64,000 nucleotides of DNA from NCBI RefSeq assembly GCF_001659605.2, contig NC_035166.2, positions 19,520,225 through 19,584,224 on the forward strand, written 5' to 3'. Shown piece by piece: positions 23,801 through 35,502 of this stretch; positions within the stretch are counted from its first letter, which is position 1, and each line of letters starts with the position of its first letter. The notes under the pieces were generated by a model, which made no database searches, had not been told where the DNA came from, and saw only the letters and a list, made by a program, of their open reading frames with translations. Made by a program: the position numbers and the translations under genes. Source of the DNA: Manihot esculenta (taxonomy: Eukaryota > Streptophyta > Magnoliopsida > Malpighiales > Euphorbiaceae).

Positions 23801-26800
23801 AGTTTTTACCAATGTAGTCAACCAGCCTACTCTCAAAAATAAATAAATAAAGCTTCCTACTTCCCTCCCATCTCCTGAGATTATTGCCTGTTATTACTAT
23901 TCAGTTTATGGTGAATTGCAAGCCCATAACCAGGTATCCCCAACTTTCAAACAGCCTCAGAAATTGTGAGAAACAAACCTGGGTGGCATTAGCAGTGGCA
24001 ACATTAATTGAATAACCTGATGGAGCATTCCACTCGGTCCGGAACTCTCTAGTTGTAGAACTGACCAATCTCACACAGCTTGATGTAACCTGTCAGGTAA
24101 TTGATCACTCAGCATATATACTGCACATACTATTGATAATTGATACATAAATTAGTTCTCTTAAAACGCATAGATCAAAAAACAAGGATTAACCAGTCAA
24201 TCAGTATTTAATGAGACCTGTGTAAAGTTTATTTATAAAGAAAAGGTTAACCTACTTGCACAAGCTGATTGTAGACAGCATAATGGCAGAACAAAGTCTG
24301 CACTTGTGAACTAAAACCCTCTATTTCAGTTTCTTCCAACTCATCCTCAAGGTTCATTGCCAAAATTCGAGTCTCACTAATAAAACTAACCACCAGGAAG
24401 GTGTCAAATGGATCATCGGTGGAAGATCTTAATGACCACATTCCTTTGATACCTTGAAGTTCCACAGATGCCTACATATTACATATAGTCGTCAACAAAT
24501 TTTCCAAGAACATACTGATTTTAGAGATGAAATTAAAGGAAAAAAAAAACCATTGAAATAAGGTAACCTGTTCATTGATTCCTATTCCATTTCGAACTAT
24601 GCGAAGAGAACCATCCTTGTATGCTCCAGAGCAAGTTACAACCTGACCTTGGCCTTGCCTCTCAAGGTCCACGACACAGAAATCAACAATCGGTCCCAAG
24701 TTGACATAACTTTCCAAAACCTCAACATATGAACCTTTTGCATCAGGTTGTAGATTTAACTTTATAAGCTGCATGACACCATTATATTTTGTTAATATTC
24801 TAAATTTCTAATACAACAATGAAGTTATTAAAAAACAGAAGGGAGATGCCACACCAACATGTCCAAATTACTTTTGCTTTACAAAGGCACAAAAGAAAGC
24901 AGTTCTGCAATCATATGCCCCGTACCCTATTAAGCATTTCAATGAAAATTGTTTTTGGATTCTGTCAGATAACAGAATATTAAAATTTACAACACTAAGG
25001 TTTTCAAAGGAAAAATCTAAAGAACTCGTTGAGTCTCAGCAACAAGGAAGGCTGAGCCAGAATGCCCCGCTACCTCCCCCCACCCCCCAAACGAGGAAAA
25101 AAAAATAGAGAGGGAAAACAAGGCTCCAGGTACTCTGCCAATGACTTCTATTGTTAATTGCACTCAATCTGATTTCCATCACATATGCGTTCAACTAGTT
25201 ACTAATCAGTACAAAATCAAAGTCATACAGATACTAAAAAAACGATGAGTGTCACTAGTGGATATTAATGTCTACCACACCTGAGAATCTCCATAGCTTG
25301 ATCCTATATAGACAACAGCATTATCTAGATATGATATGGTAGATGCAATAGAAGTTTCTCCCAAGAGCTCAATTTTTAGCCCAGTCACCCTGCAACAAAA
25401 GTGTACCAAGTATTAAGAAGATTGCACTAATTGGACAGAGTTCAAATGAAATTTTCTCAATGCAATTTATCCTGTAAACATGTAATAGAAGAATAACTCA
25501 CTTCTCTTTCTCATGGGTTATAACAAGAAGGTGAAGTAGCCCAGCATGGTCACCAAGCAAGTACCTAGAACCATCAGCATCAACTCTTCCATATGCTCTT
25601 GTGATGGACTGCGTCATATCAAATACTTGTAAGGAAAAAAAATGCAAAAGAAAATAGGTAGCGACACTAGAAAAAAGAGCCAGTAGGCTACAGGTCTTAT
25701 AGGGATTGCTTTAAAAGCATTTGCACTGCAATAGACGATTGTTTCTTCTCCAATAATAAGGACACCACACAGAGGTGGGGGCACTGGTATGAGCAAATCA
25801 GCACCATTATCAAGGTTGTTCTGAGACCATGGACCCTCAACAAAATCCTTATCTTTCAGAGCAACCTCATATGTTTTGACATGACGAGCATCTTTATTAT
25901 CCTGCAACATTGGAAAATATAATAAGGCCATCCTATCTATTCTGATCATTTGTTACAACTTATATGACACGATATAACCAAAAAGAGAGAGAGAGACAGC
26001 TGAAAAAACCACAAAGTCTAACAAAATAATAAAGATGTACAAGGAAATATTATGGACCTGGTAAAGAACAACAATTGTAGGTTTTGAACAACCATAGAGA
26101 AACTTGATATCCAAAACTTGAAGTTCCTCAAGCCTGCAAAGAAAACAGCATAACAGCTGGTACTATTAGCATATAAATAATCACATACCAATGCTGTCAT
26201 AGCTTACAAAATCAGGAATTTATAAAGGCTAAACAAACAATATAAAGTAATATCATGCTTTTTTCAAAATTGAATTGTTGTGACATCTCATTATGCAGAC
26301 ATTTATTCCACTCTGAATTTCGAAGTTGGCCAACAAATAAAGAATATAAACAAATAATAATTATTATGCTCAAATAATAGTTGCATCTTCTTCAATTTCT
26401 TGTCAAAATGTGCTGCAACCTATGCAAATCTATACCTATTCTATGAATCTCTCTGTAGCCATTTTCCTAGAATCTCATTCATATTGTTGAAATTTTAATC
26501 CCCAGTCCTTCCTATGCTGATTCAGCCACTGCATTATCATATCAATTGGAAACTGCTCCAGTTTAGACCTCCCATAAAGCAATGAGAAGGCTCTGGTTCT
26601 TGCTTGTTGTATTTCTTCCTTATGTTAAATTGTTAATAAAAAGAGTTTGCCATGTTACTACACTATGAAAAAGAGGGCAGGATGTCTTTTTTTTTTTTTT
26701 TTTTTGGGAGGGGGGGGGGGGGGGAGGGAGGGTGGAGGAAGAAGATAACATCTGAAATAAAAATCATTATAAGCAATAAATAAAATAGTATATACCAGAA

Positions 26801-29800
26801 ACCAGGTTTACCTACAAAAATATAATGCTATTAATGAATAAAATGAGCACACAAACACACATCTGAAATATGTTTGAAACATCAAACACAGGAAGAGTGT
26901 TTGAATTGAAACATCAAACATAGGAAGTCAAAAATCAATTTTTGGAGTCCCTATCTTCATCTTCACCAGTTTCATTACTTACTCTGCTAGGTAACAGAAA
27001 ACATGCAAAAGGACTTGCATAAACTAGCAGATATGAGATCATATACCTTATGTTAAAAGCTTCTTTGAGCTGTCCTTTGTTATCAAAAGGAATTACCTGA
27101 CAAAACAGCAAATTGTGGTTATGATGGACATCTTTAACACTGTAATCAAGAGCATCAATGCTCATAAGAGCATATTATGAAAGCAGCAGCAGCAATCTCT
27201 CAAAAGATTATGCTAACTAATAAGGTTGAATTCGTAGGAAAAACTGTGTACCTTGAACAGCCCATCATACAAATGGAGTCCAATTAATCTACAATCTGGA
27301 TCAATTATGCCAATCTGCAAAAAGGAAGAAAGAGAGAGAGAGATAGAGTAAAATTTGTGGGATGAGTTTTGCTGTTATCGCCAATGAAAAAGTAACATAG
27401 AAACATTGAAAGAAAGGAAAATAAAACTCCTCCAAAGAATAATTCAAACAGTTATGAAGTTTGATGAAAGATGAAAGGAACCTAGAATTGTCGTTAATTA
27501 CCTGACCATTGTCTGTTGGACGACCTATACGGTCAGATACATCTCCCATTGCTCTAAAATAAAGGAAACAAACCTTGTCATTGAAATGTGATGAAGAAAG
27601 ACATCCAAGGAAAACACACAATTTGGCAACAAGTATAACAATAAAGTAGAAGCTTGTATAACATGGATTGTATTGTAGCCCAAATGAGAATGAAAGGGGA
27701 AAAAATTGCAAAATTGCCAACTAAGACGGGAGAAGAAAAAGAGAAAGAGGACATCGTGTAACAATGCATAAAAGTCCAGTATATATGATTTTCCAATTTT
27801 GATCAATTTTCTTCTCCTCAATATTAACAGTCTAATTGGTATAGAATTCTTAAGATAGCCAAATTTGTCTGCAATACAGGATATTGGTCAGACGCTGGCA
27901 GTTATAGGCTTATAGCCCAAGAATTTCCAATTCTTTAGTAAGTTTTTTCCCTTTTTATTCAATTTAAACAGAGAATTAGAAATTTTCTGTCCAGAGACTC
28001 AGCATTAGAACCAAAAGGGAAAAGAAATTCCAATAAAAATAGGGAGAAAAATAAATTCCATCATAAATGTAAAGGAAAGAGAGTTTTTCTTCCTTTATCT
28101 GAAAATTTATTCAAGAAAAATAAGACAAGTTACTATGAGATCTTGAAACAAAATTTAAAAAAAAAAATCACATCTGATAGCCCAGCTGTCCCATACACAA
28201 ATAAATATGCACATAATTTCCAAAATAAAATAATACTTAGGAAATTTAAAAAAAATGGCAGAAAACCCTAGATCTGAACCATATATGCCTCTGTAGGACT
28301 AAATTTTTCTAGATGAGTGCAACTTGCACACTACTAAACTGTGAGTCGCAAGCATGAATGCCTTGTAACCCCATCATCGAATTGTTTTACAATTTCTCAG
28401 CATAAAGGTTTACTGAGACTCAAGTTATCCACACAGGAAGCCAATCACTGCTGTCAAGAAGTGAACATTTATATGGACACATAAGCACAAACTAAGTATT
28501 CAAATATCAAGCACCAAGTGAGAAAATCAACAACAAAGCTGATATTAGACGTTTAAACCTTGTAATAAGTTCAGATGTCTCAGCATCCCACTGAAGGACA
28601 CAAAATTTATATCTTTCTGTAGCAATAAATAGAAAATCCTGTGCTTCACCCTGTTTCAAAGAAATAAAGAATTAATCTAAAAAAAGCACAACTATGTAAG
28701 AAGATGAGCAAAAAAAAATGCAGATACTCACATGAGGGCGGAAAAGTTCAAGTGTTGCAATTCTACCATATATTGGGACATCTAACATAGGCTGCACATA
28801 AAAAATTTTAATTATTTCTCGAGTTTTTTTTCTCATTTATAAATGGGAAAAAAGAAAGCTTTAAAATTCACTTCTATAGTTCTATAAAAGAAACTTTAAC
28901 ATGAAAATCTCAAAGTACATAAAAAGGGAAATATTGAATATTAATACAATGAAGACATAATTATGCAGGTGTATATAGAACAGAGAACACGTGGTTACCT
29001 GTAATCCCTGAGGAGTTAGCAAATGGATTTCGATGCGAGTACATTTCCTGAAAGCACACTAGGTGATGAAAAGATCTCTAACTATAAAATTACAATTTTA
29101 AACATGAAATGCCACTGCATTGAAATTAATGTGTTGATATTAAAGCAAAATGCATAGAAATTTGATTAAAGACCAACAATAGTGATAAGCAGTTGTAATG
29201 GTGATTACAGATGATGCGTGTTGATCAATAGCAGCATTCCAACAAATTTATTAAAAAATATGTTTTGGGACCCTAGTTGTATTTGTTAAACTAGTGACTA
29301 GTCCCACATAATACAAAATTAAAAAAATTACAACACCCTCCATAACATTTCTATTTTAATAAATTATAAAATATATATAAAAAACCTCAATTTGAATAAG
29401 TGTAGTCCATATTTCATTACCCCTCTAATTTATCATATCAAGTACAGATAATTTCTATTATCTTAACAATTTCCTCTTGCTGTACTTTGTTTTACTCCAT
29501 TCCTCATTTGAATGCATTTTCTATTAAACTGCACTACGCCATGCCAAAGATCAAATCATTCTTCCACTGTATTTGCATTTAGCATCCTATGCAATGAAAA
29601 TCCAGAAGCCTAAAAAATGAGTTTAAATGATAATGGGATGAACTGAAAGCAACATTAAACAAAAGAATGTGGTAAATTCAAATTATAGGTTCTCAAAGAC
29701 TGCATATTTTAAGAGGATATGCAGAAAAAAGATGGAAAAAAAGATTGGTTAAATGAGTAAATCTTTAAGGTAGAACATAGAGATACCCACAAGCTTCAGC

Positions 29801-31211
29801 ACTTAAACATAATATTTGACCAGAATAAAGCTAACAAATGTGCCCAAAGACTGTGTATATTGTATGTCCCTGCTTATTTTAGCAAAGCTGCATATTGCTA
29901 CGTTAATTTTTCAACTTTGCAAGAGCTGCACACAAATGGCATGGCTAAGCCCATGGCCAGCAGCCCCCACTAGCCAAAAATAAATTTTAGTATTATGCTA
30001 TATTTATTTGTGTGGATTCAGGCCACCCCCTTGGCTCAAGTTCCTCCCCCGGACCCCAGCACAGATGAGACTGCCAAAGCCAGCTTAAGTTTTTTCCTTC
30101 TAACATTCAAGTACAATTGTATTTTGTAACTTCATTTTGACCCATTTCATAATTAACTCCTAATTAAGTAAAAATTTCAGCTCATCAAAAAAGCAAATTG
30201 TAATTGCTTATACTTGTATATACTCGTAAAAAGATCAAGAACTAAAGGCACAACTTGGAATTAACATAGAATTAGAGAGAATTTTGTGTCGCAGCAGATT
30301 GCAGTGACTTTACCTATGTTATTATACAACTTTCTTTCTCGCCCATTGTCTATTAATATTCTCTATTTTTTCCTTATTATTTATTCCACACTTAGAATCG
30401 ACAATTTTACTCATGGGACTTTCATTAAATTGGATATTTACTATAGACGGATGAAAATTTTGGTGAAAATTTTCATTAATTTTTAACTCCTTGTGTTTTT
30501 GTAATTATATGCTACGAAGATTGTGAACTTATAAAACTTTTCATTAAAGATTAAGTAATTATGTTTTGTGAATTTGTACGTTTGAGCTGTGGCCTAGTAG
30601 AATTTCAAGTCAGTATAATTACAAAGTTATCGTCATAAGCAATAAGCGAAAAAAAAAATTATTGATGCGTATTTTCTGATGAAGGGGTTCTCAACTATTA
30701 ATTTTCAGAAGAGAAAAAAATTAGAAAATCTTCATCCTCCAGTATCAATTTCTGGCCCCGCCACTGCAAACTTACAGTCAGAGAGACACGCCTACATGTA
30801 GTTTTTGCCCAAATAAAATGCTATGAACGTGAATGTTTAGTATTCCGGTTAGTTAAACGAATTTCCAAGCAAGCGAATCAAAACAGAAAGTTTTTGGCAT
30901 TCAATAAAAATTCCAACAATATCATCAACCAAATATTGATGCGAGGCGATTAAAATAGCATAGAAATGGGCAACAATTATCCCAATACACGGAAAAAAAA
31001 ACCCTAAGAGAGTAAAACCAAAGCCTAATGAAAAACAAAGAAACGAACACAGAGATAAATGCATGGATGCTGAGAGGGAGAAAAAAATAATAAAATTAGG
31101 GGATTACGCAATAATGAGATTAAGCTCTTGAGGACTAGTGAAATTGCCGACGCAGGAGTGAGTAACATTGGTAGGCTTCTGAGCCGTCACGACGTAGTTC
31201 CATATGCTCAT
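14899..31211 (-). CDS. DDB1: DNA damage-binding protein 1 (DDB1), CUL4 ubiquitin-ligase adaptor
   Basis: Nineteen coding exons on the minus strand: 31108-31211, 28999-29047, 28732-28791, 28559-28650, 27502-27553, 27252-27314, 27047-27096, 26058-26133, 25692-25901, 25502-25608, 25281-25389, 24568-24768, 24256-24471, 23979-24089, 18637-18912, 18087-18361, 16118-16466, 15734-16018, 14899-15480. They total 3,267 nt, giving 1,088 aa, the usual length of plant DDB1. All introns are GT-AG. The protein starts [19 protein letters not shown] and ends [16 protein letters not shown]. By family knowledge it forms three beta-propellers plus a helical C-terminus, links CUL4 to DCAF substrate receptors, and acts in nucleotide-excision repair and, with DET1/COP10, in repression of photomorphogenesis. 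The seven-block N-terminal MMS1-like part and the C-terminal CPSF_A part (about residues 740-1050) are intact. Intron 14 (18913-23978) is about 5 kb and holds a gypsy remnant. No frame break is seen. Confidence 0.97.
16975..17100. repeat. Small inverted-repeat element (MITE-like) in DDB1 intron 16
   Basis: 'aattttcataaaatga' near 17008 is repeated in reverse complement as 'tcattttatgaaaatt' near 17055. Outer segments (gcgctctaaattttgc, gcaaaatctagaatg) also roughly pair. The size suits a MITE, but no target duplication was established. Confidence 0.5.
17280..17339. repeat. 30-bp direct duplication in DDB1 intron 16
   Basis: Two adjacent 30-bp copies of a unit starting 'ctggtccatcttaacac' differ at a single base. 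This is a recent slippage-type duplication. Confidence 0.9.
19160..19495. repeat. MITE-like inverted-repeat element in DDB1 intron 14
   Basis: The left part carries 'atttggtccctactgtttca' and 'acttttagttcct'. The right part carries the reverse theme 'aggactaaagtgctagtttt' and 'gtaggtactaaagtgt'. Such paired 'tttagtccct...' ends are common in plant non-autonomous elements. Boundaries are approximate. Confidence 0.5.
20041..23487 (-). mobile_element. Old, internally deleted Ty3/gypsy element in DDB1 intron 14
   Basis: Diverged direct repeats of about 490-510 bp (20041-20527 and 22980-23487) look like LTRs. Between them, minus-strand pieces include the gag-like [11 protein letters not shown] (near 22.7 kb), an integrase-core piece [14 protein letters not shown] (near 20.87 kb), [17 protein letters not shown] (near 20.77 kb) and a C-terminal tail with [17 protein letters not shown] abutting the left LTR. 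Reverse transcriptase was not recognised, so the inside is deleted or degraded. The order gives minus orientation with the 3' LTR on the left. I could not find a matching target duplication, and the end coordinates are uncertain by several bases. Confidence 0.75.
22041..22411. repeat. Tandem repeat, about 138-bp unit, 2.7 copies
   Basis: Copies begin near 22041 and 22179, with a diverged partial third near 22318. Shared blocks include 'tctcataagc' and 'actattgat'. It lies inside the gypsy remnant of DDB1 intron 14. Confidence 0.85.
26687..26724. repeat. T19 followed by G15 homopolymer pair in DDB1 intron 7
   Basis: A run of 19 T (26687-26705) is followed, after GGGA, by 15 G (26710-26724) and further G-rich sequence. 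In the DDB1 transcript this reads as a C run followed by an A run. Run lengths may contain sequencing error. Confidence 0.8.
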
Positions 31212-31460
31212 CTCTTCTTCTCACTCTCTCTCTCTCTCTCTCACTCGCTCGACGGTGGAGGAGCCCTAGCGCTCTCGCTCTCGCTCTCGGTGCTTTTTGG
31301 GCTTCTGTGAGCTGGTTTTTACAGTAAGCGGCAGAAGCTAGAATGACCTTCTACGAGCCTTAAAATGCCACGTTCATCCTTTTTCTTTATTACTATAATT
31401 AATGCCTGGCTCAATGGTCGCTAACCGTACGACGAAATTCGACGTCGTTCTCCTTCGAAT
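31212..31460 (-). promoter_or_regulatory. DDB1 5' UTR and proximal promoter region
   Basis: Directly upstream of the DDB1 start lies a CT microsatellite (31222-31243) and a CTCTCG repeat (31271-31290), a common composition of plant 5' UTRs. Further up are an AAGCCCA motif on the minus strand near 31300 and a palindromic GACGTC at 31441-31446. No clear TATA box is seen, as is usual for housekeeping genes. The transcription start is not determined. Confidence 0.45.
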
Positions 31461-33000
31461 TATCCTTCCCTTTAGAAGGATGCCTATATGGGCGATTTTG
31501 CTTTTTTAGGAAAGTAAAACCTTATGGTTATTTTTATAATCATTGGAATTCTAATACATCAATTGCCCCTGTACCTTAGGGAGAGATTTTTCTCGTACTC
31601 TGATGCTCCGTTTTTTATTTCAAACTGTGTGTTAATTATTTCTTGCAAATAGAAGATAATTCTCTTTTTTTTATTAAAATCTGTACATTTTCTCTATTTT
31701 CACTTTGATTAATTATATATAATTTTATCTTTTTGATTTTAATGAAAGATTTAAACTCTTTGAAAATATTTAGATGAAAGATCTCCTTTATTTGATTGTT
31801 ATATATTTTCTTTTATAATCTCTTCGAAAATAAAATATTGATATACATAAAATCTTTTGAATATTTGATTTTATTATATTTACTTTATTTTTTAATATTA
31901 TTTTATGCATGTATTGTTAAAAGAGACAAATTATATTTATAATTAACTCAATTTTATTTGTAAAATGAATAATTGATGTATCGAATTTAAAATCTTTCAT
32001 ATTTAATTAAATATATTTATAATCGAATTGAATTTAATAGTGTTTATTATTAACATTTGGCATATAATTTTTATAAAAGTGTCAGTATTTAGCATTTAAA
32101 ATTTATAAAATATAACATAAAACTTTACACTTTATAAAAACATAATATGAATTCTTACATTTTATAAAGTATAATTATTTAACTTTTAAAATTAAAAAGC
32201 ATGTAACTTATATTTATAAAAGTAATATATTAAAAGTTAACTACAAAATAACTAAGATATCAATTGACTTTTTATATAAAGTTTAAAATTAAATATTTTA
32301 ATAAATATATAAATTAGTCCATTCTATTATAATCAAAATTATATTCCCATTAATTATAGTACAATGACAAAAAACTTTTTATTATATTTTTAATTTCAAA
32401 CAACCAAATCCTTAAGACAATCTAATTTATTAATTTAGGTTTTATATTCTTTTACAATTCACTCCAATATTATTACACGTTGATCCATAAATATTTTAAT
32501 TATTTACAAATAAATAAATATTACATGTGTTCCTAACTAAATATTTATTATCTTTATTTATAAGTTTACAAATAGATAAATGGCGTGGACAACTACTTCA
32601 TCACTTAAATTAATAGAGATAGAAGGAGAGATTAAAGAAAGGTCTAAAGTTTTCTATTTTATGTAGTATATAGGGACAATTATTTCTCTGAAATTTTAAG
32701 CCGGTTGCATATTTGAAGATATGCTCTTTAAGTGTAAAGCTGATAAAATTAAAATCAATAACCATTAATCAATAAGTGTTGGGACGAGTGATTCGACACT
32801 TTTTTCTCTTTAAGTGAAGTTGAGGAATGGAGCAAATACTCGCCGAGAATATTTTATCTTTAATGAGTTGGTCCGGTGTAAACAGAATTCAGTTTTAATA
32901 TAATGGTTTAAATATTTAGGAGTATATAATAAGTACGAAATGAGATTAGGAGTATGAGAACAATATCACATTGAGATATGTTCAAAGGAATTTAAATAAA
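31461..33000. other. AT-rich intergenic spacer
   Basis: Spacer between the DDB1 promoter and the 3' end of PSAK. No gene, RNA gene or recognisable element is seen. Confidence 0.65.
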
Positions 33001-33024
33001 AAAAAAAAAGAAAATTTGAAAAAT

Positions 33025-34610
33025 TTACAGAGATCCAAGGTTCTTAAGGCCAAGAACAATGCCAACACCAATAATATGACCAACAGTACCACAAGCCAAG
33101 GTATCAGCAAGAGTGAAACCAGCTGGATCACCGGTTTGAAGTCCAGAGTCCCTTGCTTCAAGCTTTAATCCTGCAGTGGCCTTCCTATTTGCTGATGGAG
33201 CCAACCCAAATCTACCAGCAAATAGCATTAGGCTTGTTGTTGTCACCATTATCTGTCATTTCAAATTCCCAATTTAACATTATTTACTATATCACAATTT
33301 AAGCACTCATGATTTTCTTTTCAATTAAATCTTAAAGGAAACAATTCTTTTAAATATATTAGTTAAAAATATTTTAAAAATTAGTTTTAATAAATTTCGT
33401 TTGTAAGAATGTTAAATGACATGCCCAAATTAATATGCAGAAAGTATTTACCAAATTTGTGGGTGAGCCAATGAAATCCATGCGAGTGCCCAATGCTCCA
33501 TTTCCCTTTCTCCTCATGGGCCGAACTAATGCCTGCATAAAATCAGTTATTAAATGAAGGGCTTTGATGGCATCACCAAGCGCTCGTGGCCTAATGGATA
33601 AGGCATCTGACTTCTAATCAGAGGATTGTGGGTTCGAGTCCCACCGAGCGTGATCCTTTTTTACTTTTTATTTTTTATTAGAAAAATTATTATTTAACCT
33701 CAAAAAATTCACTAATTAATCCATAAATTTTTAAAATATATTAAAATTTAATATCTAAAAAAATTCACTAATTAATCCATAAATTTTAAAAAATATATTA
33801 ATTAATCATTTCATTATTTTTAGCCGTTAAGTGTTGTAAAATAAATTTAAAATACTTTCAATACAAAATGATTAAATAATATATATTTTATAAAATTAAT
33901 AGATAAATTAATGAATTTTTTTATATTATATAAATTAAATAGTAAAATATAAGAATAAAACTAATAAAATGAATAATTAGTAGATTTTTTAATATTATAA
34001 TAATATTTTAATTTATTTCTTTTAAATTAAAAGTTTAATTAACAAATTTTTTCATAATATTTTTATTTTTTATTTTCAATTTATTTATTGTTCTTAAAAA
34101 ATGAAGCATTACATTTTAATACTACAATTATGCCATATATTACTAAAAGGACAAGGACTTTACTTCATTAATATGGATAATGGATAACTAATGAAATCTA
34201 GCTTAGTATTATAATAACTCGAAAATTATAAAAATTAATTATACTAAAAAATGTCTGATATCTAATAAAATTATTTACGAAATCTAAGAATATACATTTC
34301 AATTAAAATAGGTGATTTCATTTGATCTAATGATCTAAGGTAAGGGAATGATAAAAGAGTAAAACATGAAATTTCAATATTGCATGCTAGATGGCAAAGT
34401 ATATATGAGAATCCTTTATAATGAGAGTTGGATTTCTCTCCTCCCTCTCAAATATCTAAAAACAAGAACAAAAATATATTACATGGAGAAGAGGAAAAAT
34501 TAAGAGCAATATGAAGGATGACTTACCAGGGATTTTATAGGGGCAGCTGAGAATTGGGGCTTCAACCCATTGAACTGTGGGAGAGTGGTCATCATAGATG
34601 CTGCTGCCAT
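33025..34610 (-). CDS. PSAK: Photosystem I reaction centre subunit PsaK, chloroplast precursor
   Basis: Three exons on the minus strand: 34527-34610, 33452-33532 and 33025-33252. They total 393 nt, giving 130 aa, the usual length for plant PsaK. The first about 45 residues form a chloroplast transit peptide (starts [20 protein letters not shown]). The mature part starts near [18 protein letters not shown] and has two membrane helices: [18 protein letters not shown] and, near the C-terminus, [15 protein letters not shown]. PsaK is a small antenna-side subunit of photosystem I in the thylakoid membrane that helps bind LHCI. Introns are 994 bp and 199 bp, GT-AG. A tRNA-Arg gene lies on the other strand in the first intron. 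The reading frame is intact. Confidence 0.97.
33580..33652 (+). tRNA. tRNA-Arg (anticodon UCU)
   Basis: A 73-nt cloverleaf: acceptor GCGCTCG/CGAGCGT, D arm GCC...GGC, anticodon stem TCTGA/TCAGA with loop CTTCTAA (anticodon TCT), and T arm GTGGG-TTCGAGT-CCCAC. The A and B box promoters are in place (TGGCCTAATGG and GGTTCGAGTCC) and a TTTT terminator follows at 33657. It lies antisense inside PSAK intron 1, only 47 bp from exon 2. Confidence 0.97.
33684..33955. repeat. Dispersed AT-rich fold-back repeat in PSAK intron 1
   Basis: It starts with 'ttattatttaacctc' and ends with the inverted theme 'attaaatagtaaaat'. The block 'aattcactaattaatccata' occurs twice in the left half. It is related to copies near 42.4, 51.6, 54.3 and 59.0 kb. 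Confidence 0.55.
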
Positions 34611-34930
34611 TTCCACCAATTTGATCTTCTGTGATAATTTTGTAAATTGTTTAGGGATCTAAAATCAAATATAAAATGAGTAAGCAATTTTGAATCATAG
34701 CCACATGAGCACTTTGTGGCTTTAGAATGCTTGAATTGGATACACTCAGATGCTTGATGCTGACTTGGCGTGATACCATAGGATTTGCTCAATTGGATAA
34801 GGTTTTGGGGGGCTTGAGAAATCTTGTAAATTTTTTTTAAATGAATGTTGTGTGCTGACCTCGACAGGAGTGGGAATTGGGTGGGCTTGGTCATCAGCAA
34901 TGCATAGGCCGTTTCTACAATGGGCCATCT
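34611..34930 (-). promoter_or_regulatory. PSAK upstream region
   Basis: On the minus strand a TATATTT stretch lies about 60 bp before the start codon (near 34670). A GATAAGG I-box core, a motif of light-regulated plant promoters, is at 34796-34802 on the plus strand. Assignment is by position and motif only. Confidence 0.4.
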
Positions 34931-35502
34931 TCTAGTGCTTGAGCCTTGTCGGATAAAATTATTTTATGAATTTATTAGTAGATCACATCATAAAATATGT
35001 ATGTTATTTTCGTTATTCAAATGTTGTTTGGACAATTACATGTCATATTTATCAATAAATTAGATTATTAATTTTAAAAAATCATTTTTCTTAAAAATTA
35101 ATTATAATTAAAAAAATTTCGAAAACAAGGAAAAGGACACTAAACCTTAAATCTCAAGTGTCCTAAAATTCCACCTGCTTTAATTAGGTAAAACACAATT
35201 AGGGAATGAGTGTAATCCGAAGCAAGGAAGCTTTAGCAGCTAACCCATAATTGAAAAAAGCATTTGGGAGACAAAAAGGCAAAGGATTTGATTGCAAAAC
35301 CATATATTCCAAACCCACAAAGCTAAGGCAGGCATCAGCATACATGACTTAACCATTCCAATTACCAAAAAAGGATTAATCTCAGCTAATACAAAAAAAA
35401 GGAGATCTTCCTCTTAATTAAGAATTTCTTCCCCATGAAGAGAATTGGTAATGCCTTCATCATCATCAAGCTTCATCCACAAGTCCTCATCTGCACAAAT
35501 AC

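Noticed and set aside
29950..30775. Possible hAT-type MITE in DDB1 intron 1, with a 'gcagtggcggggccag' end on the minus strand near 30768
   Set aside because: The end motif is suggestive, but I could not find the matching other end or a target duplication.
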